A program made the position numbers and the translations under genes. DNA of 64,000 bases from Stomoxys calcitrans. Taxonomy: Eukaryota > Arthropoda > Insecta > Diptera > Muscidae. Below the pieces are notes generated by a model. The model searched no databases, was not told where the DNA came from, and saw nothing but the letters and a program-made list of their open reading frames with translations. The first letter of the stretch is position 1; each line of letters begins with the position of its first letter. Positions 55,800 to 64,000 of this stretch are shown here, in pieces. The DNA is taken from NCBI RefSeq assembly GCF_963082655.1, contig NC_081555.1:33138057-33202056 (forward strand), given 5' to 3'.

Positions 55800-56275
55800 A
55801 GCATGCGCAAAATATTCCGGCAGGTTAAGGTATGTAAAACGAGCCACTCTCTCAAACTTCGTCTTGGGGACCGCAGATAGACTACTTTTGCAGGTATTTA
55901 AAAATATGCCTGTTATCAGCATTCTGACACCGAGGGTCAATTAGTTCACAGTACCCTTCATGACATGGTTGCCTACATCGAAGGGAGTTTGGTAATAAAG
56001 GAGTTCACTCACATCGATGGCCTTCTTGGACATAGACGCGAAATTTTAATAACGAGAAGTTGGAGACCATACATGATGGGCATAAAGATCCCCCTCTTTA
56101 GGTAAATTGTGTAGATACGAAGCTGCAATGCAGTGTTACCAACATAGAGGGCTAGATTCGGAAGGTCTAGACGAAAGGTAGTCCGCAAGAAGAGATTCGA
56201 TCCTCTCTTTTGTGGTCTTGGGGCTTCTCTAGTTCTTCTTCTTCAAAAGGTTGAAGTTCCTTGCATTCGTGGCCG
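55800..56275 (+). mobile_element. Probable LINE RT fragment
   Basis: Around 55920-56020 the plus strand reads YQHSDTEGQLVHSTLHDMVA then YIEGSLVIKEF. This follows the QHAYTKGKS.ETALHEVV.YIE pattern of RT in RNase H-type LINEs such as the LINE-L copy at 33700. Stops surround it and the rest (56050-56275) has no readable motif. It seems a different family from LINE-L. Confidence 0.5.
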
Positions 56276-57028
56276 CTTTTTATACCCACCACCAAAGGAT
56301 GGGGGTATATAAATTTTGTCATTCCGTTTGCAACACATCGAAATATCCATTTCCGACCCTATAAAGTATATATATTCTAGATCAGCATAAAAATCTAAGA
56401 CGATGAAGACATGTCTTGATCAGAGTAAAAATCTAAGACGATATAACCATGTCCGTCCGTCTTTCTGTTGAAATCACGCTACAGTCCTTTAAAAGTAGAG
56501 ATATTGAGTTGAAATTTTGCACAGATTCTTTTTTTTGCCCATAAGCAGGTTAAGTTCGAAGATGGGCTACATTGGACTAAATCTTGATATAGCCCCCATA
56601 TAGACCGATCTTCCGATTTAGGGTTTTGGGCCCATAAAAGCCACATTTATTATCTGATTTTGCTGAAATTTAGGACAGTGAGTTGTATTAGGTCTTTCGA
56701 CATCCTCCGTCAGTTAGACCCATATCGGTCCAGATTTGGATATAGCTGCCATATCGACCGATCCTCCGATTTAGGGTCTTAGGCCTATAAAAAGCGCATT
56801 TATTGTCCGATGTCGACGATATTTGGGACAGTGGGTTATGTTAAACCTCTTGACATACTTCTATAAAAGTAGTATTTATTGTCCGATGATGCCGAAATTT
56901 GGGCACAGAGTTAAGTTAAGCCCCTCCACATATTTCTGTAACTTGGTTTCTTGAAGCTTTAATTTTTGCCGGTTTGATTGGAGTTTGGTATTTAGTATTG
57001 GTGAAGGGTATAACAATGCTTTTACTTG
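56276..57028 (+). mobile_element. Class A mini-me/HINE-like element, right end worn
   Basis: The left end TTTATACCCACCACCAAAGG is followed by a core with a partial duplication (TTGATCAG.GTAAAAATCTAAGACGAT type sequence twice, 56380-56435). Three units follow, then a reduced end (GGTGAAGGGTATAACAATGC, TTTTACTTGT). The hairpin is missing. The next element begins at the last T. Confidence 0.85.
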
Positions 57029-58682
57029 TTATACCCACCACCATAGAATGGGAGTATACTAATTTCGTCATTATGTTTGTAACGCCTCGAAATATGCGTT
57101 TTAGATCTCATTCCCGATCGTCATGACATTTTAAGTCGATCTAGCCATGTCCGTCCGTCTGTTCGTCCCAGATCCATCCCTCTGTCCGTCCATCCGTCCG
57201 TCCGTCCGTCCATCCATCCGTCCGTCCGTCCATCCGTCCGTCCATCCGTCCGTCCATCCGTCCGTCCGTCCATCCGTCCGTCCATCCGTCCGTCCATCCG
57301 TCCGTCCATCCGTCCGTCCATCCGTCCGTCCATCCGTCCATCCGTCCGTCCATCCGTCCGTCCATCCGTCCGTCCATCCGTCCGTCCGTCCATCCGTCCG
57401 TCCATCCGTCTGTCCATCCGTCCGTCCATCCGTCCGTCCATCCGTCCGTCCATCCGTCCGTCCGTCCATCAGTCCGTCCGTCCGTCCGTCCATCCGTCCA
57501 TCCGTCCGTCCGTCCGTCCATCCGTCCGTCCGTCCATCCGTCCGTCCATCCGTCCGTCCATCCGTCCGTCCATCCGTCCGTCCATCCGTCCATCCGTCCG
57601 TCCATCCGTCCGTCCATCCGTCCGTCCATCCGTCCGTCCATCCGTCCGTCCATCCGTCCGTCCATCCGTCCGTCCATCCGTCCGTCCATCCGTCCGTCCA
57701 TCCGTCCGTCCATCCGTCCGTCCATCCGCCCGTCCGTCCATCCGTCCGTCCATCCGTCCGTCCATCCGTCAGTCCATCCGTCCGTCCATCCGTCCGTCCA
57801 TCCGTCCGTCCATCCGTCCGTCCATCTGTCTATCGAAAGCACGCTAACTTTCGTAGAAGTAAAGCTATTCGCTTGAAATTTTGCACAAATACTTCTTATT
57901 GGTGTAGGTCGGTTGGGATTGTAAATGGGCCATATCGATCCATGTTTTGATATAGCTGCCATATAAACCGATCTGGGGTCTTGACTTCTTGAGCCACTAA
58001 AGGACGCAATTCTTATCCGATTTGGCTGAAATTTTGCGAAACGTGTTTTGTTATGATTTCCAACAACTCCGTTGAGTATGGTTCAAATCAGTCCATTACC
58101 TGATATAGCTGTAATATAAACCCATGTGGCATAGCTGCCATATAGACCGATCATGAATCTGGATTTATTTACCCACTCGAGGGCGCAATTCCTTTCCGAT
58201 TTGGCATGAGTTGTTTTGTTATGACTTTCGACGACTGTTGCAAGTATGTTGCAAATCGGTCTATAACCTAATATAACTGTCATATAAACCGATCTGGAAT
58301 CTTGATTTCTTAAACCTCTAAACGGCCAATTTATTATTCGATTTCGCTGAAATTTTGTACAACGGCTTCTTCCATGACCCCCAACATACGTGTCAAATAT
58401 GGTCTGAATCGGTCTTAAGAACGATACAGTTCCCCTATAAATCGTTCTCCCTATTTTATTTCTTGAGCCCCTAAAAGGCCCAATTCTTATTCGATTTGGC
58501 AGAAATTTTACACACGTACTACTACTGTGGTCTCCAACATTCAGTTCAATTAGCAAAGCAATTCTTTTCTTTTATCCTTTGTTTATCTAAAAAGAGATCC
58601 CGGGAAAGAACTCGACAAATTCGATCCATGGTGGAGGGTATATAGGATTCGGCCCGGCCGAACTTAGCACGCTCTTATTTGT
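57029..58682 (+). mobile_element. Class B mini-me/HINE-like element with giant dodecamer array
   Basis: The left end TTATACCCACCACCATAGAA shares its first bases with the T-rich right end of the preceding element. The core CTAGCCATGTCCGTCCGTC passes into the 57148-57832 array. Then come the post-core (CGAAAGCACGCTAACTTTCG), about five units and the right end with hairpin (TTCGGCC / GGCCGAA) at about 58645-58682. Confidence 0.9.
57148..57832 (+). repeat. ~685-bp array of the dodecamer GTCCGTCCATCC
   Basis: The dominant unit is 12 bp (GTCCGTCCATCC), with occasional GTCC insertions and rare changes (GTCT, GTCA, GCCC). It occupies the GTCY position of the element, where others hold 15-60 bp. Long serine, proline and arginine frames on plus, and aspartate, glycine and arginine frames on minus, are artefacts of a stop-free repeat. 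Confidence 0.95.
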
Positions 58683-59434
58683 TATACATTATTTTTGCTC
58701 CGATATTCCTGGGGTTGGGGTTTCAAAAAGAGGGAAATGAGTTTAAAAATTTTATATTAATACAAACGTTATGGTTTTAAGGAATTTCTTCTTCGAAATA
58801 AATTTAAAGCATTTCAATAAAAAAATCTATACACTTTTGCCTTAAGAGCTCTTAACTATGAACATTGATGTCAGATACACTGAAATGGTCACTTGTTACG
58901 CCAATTTTGAGCTATGACACAAAGCAACAAAAAAAAATTTGGAAAACCTTTCAAATTCAAAGTAATTGACATATCAACCACATACCACAATAGCCAAAAC
59001 CACTAGTTTTATAGACTAGGCCGTAGTTGCCATGGCTTGATATAAATATACGATTATCCAAAGTAAGAAACTTCGAAAAAAAAATAGAATTCCTACGTTG
59101 GAAAACATTGGACTAAGCATATCATTTGAATATTTTTAGCTGGACACAATATCAAGTGCACTGTTTTCAGAGCCAAAGGCGCCAGTTATGCCAATTATTG
59201 TGCAAAAGGAAAAAATGTCGATACTCAAGAAAGGCGCAAAGCGAAACAAAACAAAACAAAATACAGTTAAAGCCTATTTCCAAGCTAAAGTGCCCCAGCC
59301 TCCTGTACAAAGAAGCAAAAAAAAAATGTTAAATGCTACATAGTTTAAGTTTTGGCTTAATTGTAACTTCGCCAGACTGCTGTGTAGACAACATAACTTA
59401 AACGCACAGTGGCGCATTCTGCAATTTTAAGAAA
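58683..59434. other. AT-rich unassigned DNA
   Basis: No element ends or supported exon. A 68-codon frame at 59126-59332 is lysine-rich without a recognisable domain. Confidence 0.4.
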
Positions 59435-59712
59435 AACAAGTAAAAGCGTGCTAATTTCGGCCGGGCCGAATATAATATAACCTCCACCATTGATCTCATA
59501 TGTCGAGTTCTTTCCCGGTATCTCTTTTTAGACAAACAAAGGATAAAAGAAAATAATTGCTATGGTGATTGAATTGGGTTTTGGAGATCATAGTAGAAGT
59601 CTATGTGTAAAATTTCAGCGAAATCGGATAAGAATTAGGCCTTTTAGGGGCTCAAAAAGTAAAATAGGGAGATCGGTTTATAGACCATATTTACAGACCA
59701 TATTAGACACGT

Positions 59713-60290
59713 AAAGGGTGATTTTTTTGAGGTTAGGATTTTCATGCATTAGTATTTGAAGATCACGTAGGATTTCAGACATGGTGTCAAAGAGAAAGAT
59801 GCTCAGTATGCTTTGACATTTCATCATGAATAGACTTACTAACGAGCAACGCTTGCAAATCATTGAATTTTATTACCAAAATCAGTGTTCGGTTCGAAAT
59901 GTGTTCATTCACCGTAACGTTGCGTCCAACAGCATCTTTGAAAAAATACGGTCCAATGATTCCACCAGCGTACAAACCACACCAAACAGTGCATTTTTCG
60001 GGATGCATGGGCAGTTCTTGAACGGCTTCTGGTTGCTCTTCACTCCAAATGCGGCAATTTTGCTTATTTACGTAGCCATTCAACCAGAAATGAGCCTCAT
60101 CGCTGAACAAAATTTGTCAAAATTTGAACACATTTCGAACCGAACACTGATTTTGGTAATAAAATTCAATGATTTGCAAGCGTTGCTCGTTAGTAAGTCT
60201 ATTCATGATGAAATGTCAAAGCATACTGAGCATCTTTCTCTTTGACACCATGTCTGAAATCCCACGTGATCTGTCAAATACTAATGCATG
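59713..60290. mobile_element. Mariner-type derivative with 165-bp inverted arms (second mariner family)
   Basis: The left side opens GGGTGATTTTTTTGAGGTTA. Arms at 59743-59907 and 60125-60290 are inverted copies with only a few differences. Both encode the start of the same transposase (MNRLTNEQRLQIIEFYYQNQ, then CSVRNVF), on plus from the left arm and on minus from the right. The 217-bp loop encodes, on minus, the first catalytic aspartate region (LFSDEAHFWLNGYVNKQNCR) and VWCGLYAGGIIGPYFF. About 100 codons between the N-terminus and this region, and everything after it, are missing. The outer ~30 bp of the right end is also gone. Confidence 0.88.
59930..60110 (-). pseudogene. Transposase fragment with first catalytic aspartate
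   Basis: The frame FSDEAHFWLNGYVNKQNCRI, WSEEQPEA, VWCGLYAGGIIGPYFFKDAV aligns by eye with residues 157-210 of the DD41D transposase at 45129 (FMSDEAHFDLNGNINKQNCR, VWCAV, GPYFF). The second and third catalytic residues are absent, so no activity is possible. Divergence in sequence and in the terminal repeats shows a separate mariner family. Confidence 0.85.
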
Positions 60291-61096
60291 CAAGATTTCA
60301 GCTAAATCGGATAGGAATTTCACCCTCTAATGTGTCAAAAAGTCAAGATCCAAGATCCGTTTATATGGCAGCTATATCAGGTTATGAACTGATTTACACC
60401 ATACTTGACACAGTTGTTGGACGTCGTAACAAAACACCGCATGCAAAATTTCCGCCAAATCGAATAAGAGTTGCGCCCTCTAGAGGCCGTTTTATATGAC
60501 AGCTATAACATTGTATGTTATAAACCGATTTGAATCATACTTAACGCAGTTGTTGGAAGTGATACCAAAACACAAGCTGCAAAATTTCAAATCAAATCGG
60601 ACGAGAATTGCGTCCTCTAGAGGCTCAAGGAGTCAAGACCCAAGATCGGTTTATATGGCAGCTATATCAAAACATAGACCGATTTGAACCATACTTAGCG
60701 CAGTTGTTGGAAGTGACACCAAAGCACCACGTGCAAACTTTCAGTCAAATCGAACGAGAATTGCGCCCTCTAAAAGCTCTAGAAGTCAAGACCCAAGAAC
60801 GGTTTATATGGCAGCTTTATGAAAACATGGACCGATATGGCCCATTTACAATCCCAACCGACCTACACTAATAAAAAGTATTTGTTCAAAATTTAAAGCG
60901 GCTTGCTTTACTCCTTTGAAAGTTAGCGTGCTTTCGACAGACAGACGGACGGACGGACGTACGCACGAACAGACGGACGGACGGACGAACATGGCTAGAT
61001 CGACTTAAAATGGCATGACTATATGAGGTTTCAGACGCATATTTCGAGTTGTTACAAACAGAATGACGAAATTAGTATACTCCCATCCTATGGTGG

Positions 61097-61660
61097 AGGG
61101 GTCAATTGAATGCCACTCCTGTGGGTGACCACTATAAATAACCTACAACGGATGCTGTCTGAGGAGATATTTGCACGAGTCTGCTACGTAGACGATGTAA
61201 TGATACACCTAAGGGTCTAAGGCTGCGAATCAGCGAAACAGAAGGGTCGAAAAGGTCAAGCAGATGGCATATGACTGGGCTATACTCAAAGGACTCAATG
61301 TTAACTCAGAGAAGACATAAATCTGCCTGTCCACTTTTCCTCAAAGGAACGATTCCGATATTTGACAGGGTCATATACTTAGGAATGATTGAAAAGGAAA
61401 CTGAATAGGAAGTGTCACATTTAGGGCACTATGTACACGGACCGTAAGCGAGAAATGGGTTCTTAATACGAGTATAGTCCACTGGCTGTACAGACATACA
61501 GGGTAAGTGTGAGCCAGCCACTGCGTCCATGAGACTAAAGGCGATGGGAGATAAATAGAGGATAGGATGGGAGAATGGATAGAGGATAGCAAAAGGTTAC
61601 ATAATCGCTATAAAACCGAGGCCAAGTCTGAAAGGAATGGAAGAGGTTTGCGATAGATGA
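61097..61660 (+). mobile_element. LINE-L-related RT fragment, first of two in tandem
   Basis: The plus strand includes VTTINNLQRML-like sequence, the catalytic box as VCYVDDVMI (61179-61202, alanine to valine in YADD), MAYDWAILKGLNVNSEKT, and a degraded end (CEPATASMRLKAMGD). Stops are frequent. It is more diverged from the 31-35 kb copies than they are from each other. Confidence 0.75.
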
Positions 61661-61689
61661 GACTACACTTGTGTCGAGGGCGAGCTAGC

Positions 61690-62558
61690 ATAGACATCAA
61701 AGGGATTTTAACAATGTGCGTACCGACACACTGATCCAATCCCTAAACCAGTACCAGTTGGATCGGATCTTTAGAGACTGGATATACCATATGTTATGGA
61801 ACGGGTGGATAAATTGCGTGTCCTATGACATAAAGATGGGAGAGAAGGTGGCACAGGGCATGCCACAAGGGTGGCAATTTAACAACCTGTTACGCATGCT
61901 GATTGCAAAGGGATTTGAAAACGTCTGTTATAATACTTCTAAGGCGTATTGATCCGAATCAGCTATGCAGTAAGGCTGATAGAGAGATGGCATATGACTG
62001 GGTAAGACCTATTGATCTCAATGTTAAACCCGAGAAGACTAAATCTGTCTACTCATGTGAAGGCGAGGCTAGGCAAAATTGACGCACGACGTTTCCTCAA
62101 GAAAACTATTTCGATATTTGACAAGGTAAAATATTCAGGAGAGATCTTGGACAGAAAACTGAATTGGAGGTGTCACATTCGGGAGCTTACCGAAACGGCT
62201 CACAGGGCATTATGTAGACGGGCAGTAGGTTAGAAATGAGTCCTGAATCTGAGGATAGGCCAATGACTCTATAGGAGCGTGATTAGACCGACACTTACTT
62301 ACGCCTCAGTAGTTTGTGGGCTGCGCTTGTATGCAACGTAAGAATAATACAACAGCTTCAAAGAATATATTGTCTTGGCATAGGTGGAGCTATGAGGACA
62401 GGGCACTTGAGACTTTTTGAGATATCCGAACCATAGACATACATATAAAGTGTGAGGCAGACACTGCGGATATGAAACAACTGGCAATGGGAGAATAGAA
62501 AGAGAACGATAGAAGGCGTGGATGGAGTGGAAGATATCTCCGAATGGTTACCTGAGAC
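61690..62558 (+). mobile_element. LINE-L-related RT fragment, second of two in tandem
   Basis: NNVRTDTLIQSLNQYQLDRI, FRDWIYHMLWNGWINCVSYD and KVAQGMPQG are RT boxes preceding the YADD region. The YADD box falls in a deletion near 61930. VKYSGEILDRKLNWRCHIRE and the KCEADTADMKQL-like tail follow, up to the SINE at 62559. It restarts at an earlier part of the RT than where the first fragment ended, so these are two copies and not one. Confidence 0.8.
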
Positions 62559-62879
62559 AGCCACCGTAGCGCAAAGGTTAACATGTCCGCCTATGACGCT
62601 GAACGCCTGGGTTCGAATTCTGGCGAGACCATCAGGAAAAATTTTCAGCGGTGGTTTTCCCCTCCTAATGCTGCCAACATTTGTGCGGTACTTTTCCATG
62701 TTAAACTTCTTTCCAAAGAGGTGTCGCACTGCGGCACTCCGTTCGGACTCGGCTATAAAAAGGAGGCCCCTTATCATTGAGCTTAAACTTGAATCGGACT
62801 GCACTCATTGATATGTGAAAAGTTTGCCCCTGTTCCTTAGTGGAATGTTCATGGGCAAAATTTGCAATTTGCATTTGCA
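62559..62879 (+). mobile_element. tRNA-derived SINE, full length
   Basis: A box TAGCGCAAAGG (62567-62577). The B box has one change (GGTTCGAATTC). The body is complete to TGGAATGTTCATGGGC, with the tail AAAATTTGCAATTTGCATTT. This is the fullest plus-strand copy for defining the consensus (about 300 bp). Confidence 0.9.
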
Positions 62880-63469
62880 GTCCCACAGTGCTGGACTACC
62901 ATGCATGAGTATGACTGCAATCTTCCTGAGGCCATGGCTAAGATATGCTAGCCCCACAAACTTCATTGTCTCGTTAAGACCAGCGAAAAAAAACTACGTT
63001 TGTAACAACAAAAACCATAAAAACCAAATAACATTTTTGTATTCAATTTTGCTGATCTATCTATTGACTGGCTACGAAAGGAGGGGAACCAAAAAAAAAA
63101 CTGTTTCTCTTCGACACAAATTGCTAAGGTCCCAATGGACATGCAACAAACCAAAAACTCATTCATGGATATGAGAACGGCAGGTTGTACAACATAAGCC
63201 TGATCAGCGAGCAGGCAACAGGTACAAATTGTTAATTTAGTGATGGCTTTTTTTCTCGATTTTACATTTCAACATGACGTTCTTGGTAATCTTGCAAATG
63301 GGTTTTGCAGGATTAAGAAACCAAGTAATTATACACAACATACGGTGGTAATTAATTTATTTTATTTTCAAACAGGGAGGTTTCGTGTACTTTATTAGTG
63401 TTAACTTGAATGTCACGTTCGTTTGCCGAAGGCATAGAAGAAAACGAGAAGAAAAATTGAAAACAGGGA
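62880..63469. other. Unassigned DNA
   Basis: No recognised feature. A run of A at about 63090 and short frames have no support. Confidence 0.4.
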
Positions 63470-64000
63470 ACTTTTTATGAAAGCTTAACTGGCATAGTCT
63501 GCCCTCAGACTTACTTAGACGTTTTCGTCCATTGTTATAACACAGGAACAGAAGAAGGAAGATGCCTTCTAGTTCATACCATTGCGGCATCCAGATGGCT
63601 TTTAAAAACCCAACAACTTGCGAATGTAGGGTTGCCCAAAAAGTAATTGCGGATTTTTTAAAAGAAAGTAAATGCATTTTTAATAAAACTTAGGATGAAC
63701 TTTAATCAAATATACTTTTTTTACACTTTTGTTCTAAAGCAAGCTAAAAGTAACAGCTGATAACTGACAGAAGAAAGAATGCAATTACAGAGTCACAAGC
63801 TGTGAAAAAAATTGTCAACGCCGACTATATGAAAAATCCGCAATTACTATTTGGGCAACCCAATACATATCCTCTAAATCAGACAAGTACTCAAAGAATT
63901 GAGAACCTAATGTGGAACTCCTTCTGACTGCTTGTGCGGGACACACACACTAAATGTGTTCTATAGTCTCTTCTTTGGAGTGCTCACTGCCCCCTCTTTG
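63470..64000 (-). mobile_element. LINE C-terminus and 3' UTR, split by a MITE (continues beyond the window)
   Basis: On the minus strand, 63999-63866 reads SEHSKEETIEHI, stop, CVCPAQAVRRSSTLGSQFFE, YLSDLEDM. This is the histidine-cysteine motif and following helix found at the C-terminus of several non-LTR ORF2 proteins. The MITE (63629-63863) then intervenes. The frame resumes across it as Y-IRKLLGFLKAIW, with one TA of the duplication removed. The 3' UTR extends to about 63470. Confidence 0.7.
63629..63863. mobile_element. MITE with GGGTTGCCC ends, copy 2
   Basis: Left GGGTTGCCCAAAAAGTAATT, right complement ending GGGCAACCCAA, with TA on each side (63627-63628 and 63864-63865). It is nearly identical to 30218-30461 apart from a short AT duplication there and a few substitutions. 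It lies within LINE coding sequence, and removing it plus one TA restores the LINE reading frame, which proves insertion. Confidence 0.92.

Larger units (their letters stand above)
59435..61100 (-). mobile_element. Class B mini-me/HINE-like element, minus orientation, carrying a hairpin mariner derivative
   Basis: The right end leads (AACAAGTAAAAGCGTGCTAA, TTCGGCCGGGCCGAA). One unit is broken at about 59712 by the mariner derivative and resumes at 60291 (CAAGATTTCAGCTAAATCGG). Four further units, a GGACGGACGGACG tract (60945-60990) and the left end CCTATGGTGGAGGGG follow. Without the insert it is a normal complete copy. Confidence 0.88.

Noticed and set aside
57121..57962. Frames up to 273 codons (Trp-Thr-Asp-Gly or His-Pro-Ser-Val repeats)
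   Set aside because: Same cause: the GTCCGTCCATCC array opens every frame.

Overview
This window reads as non-coding, repeat-dominated nuclear DNA of a higher fly. A calyptrate such as Stomoxys or Musca is my inference. The evidence is the dipteran type of interspersed element (GTCY and TA microsatellites, a TTGATC...CTAGCCATGTCCGTC core, palindromic right ends), several decayed non-LTR retrotransposons, Tc1/mariner elements with TA target duplications, and a tRNA-derived SINE. I found no bacterial-type gene organisation and no convincing complete host gene. The only long intact protein gene is a 363-residue Tc1/mariner-superfamily transposase at 45129-46220.

The backbone is about 25 copies or fragments of short non-autonomous elements resembling Drosophila mini-me/DINE-1 (Helentron-associated) elements. 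I call them classes A, B, C and D by their ends and internal units. Each has a left end starting TTATACCC(A/T)CCACC or TTATACCCTACACC, a conserved core running into a GTCY microsatellite, a variable number of units of about 153 bp, an inverted copy of the left-end motif, and a right-end hairpin followed by a T-rich terminus. Most short reading frames in the window are conceptual translations of these units, or of microsatellites, and are not genes.

Layout. 1-926: right part of a class A element. 2348-3436: class C element. About 3540-6065: RTE-like LINE on the minus strand. 6073-7873: class B and D elements. 7874-9311: unassigned DNA with one possible exon. 9312-14393: RNase H-type LINE (called LINE-L) fragments, class B elements and SINEs. 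14757-15307: another LINE fragment. 15308-19564: class D, A and B elements, with a 642-bp GTCY array. 20769-24045: a SINE and class B and A elements. 25301-26740: class C element broken by a mariner MITE and TA arrays. 26741-29510: 5' half of a LINE, minus strand. 31069-35316: two LINE-L copies head to head, with two nested SINEs. 35317-41659: class C, A and B elements, a mariner MITE and an element built of 130-bp units. 44005-46870: RTE-like LINE interrupted by the intact mariner. 46979-54487: class A, B, C and D elements and a jockey-like LINE. 55475-61100: SINE, LINE fragment, class A and B elements, a dodecamer array and a hairpin mariner derivative. 61097-64000: LINE-L fragments, SINE, a MITE inside a LINE C-terminus.

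These parts do not form a pathway. They are layers of parasitic DNA whose nesting gives relative ages: mariner into RTE-like LINE, SINEs into LINE-L, MITEs into class C elements and a LINE, and class B elements into class A. Family names rest on motifs read by eye. No database search was possible.
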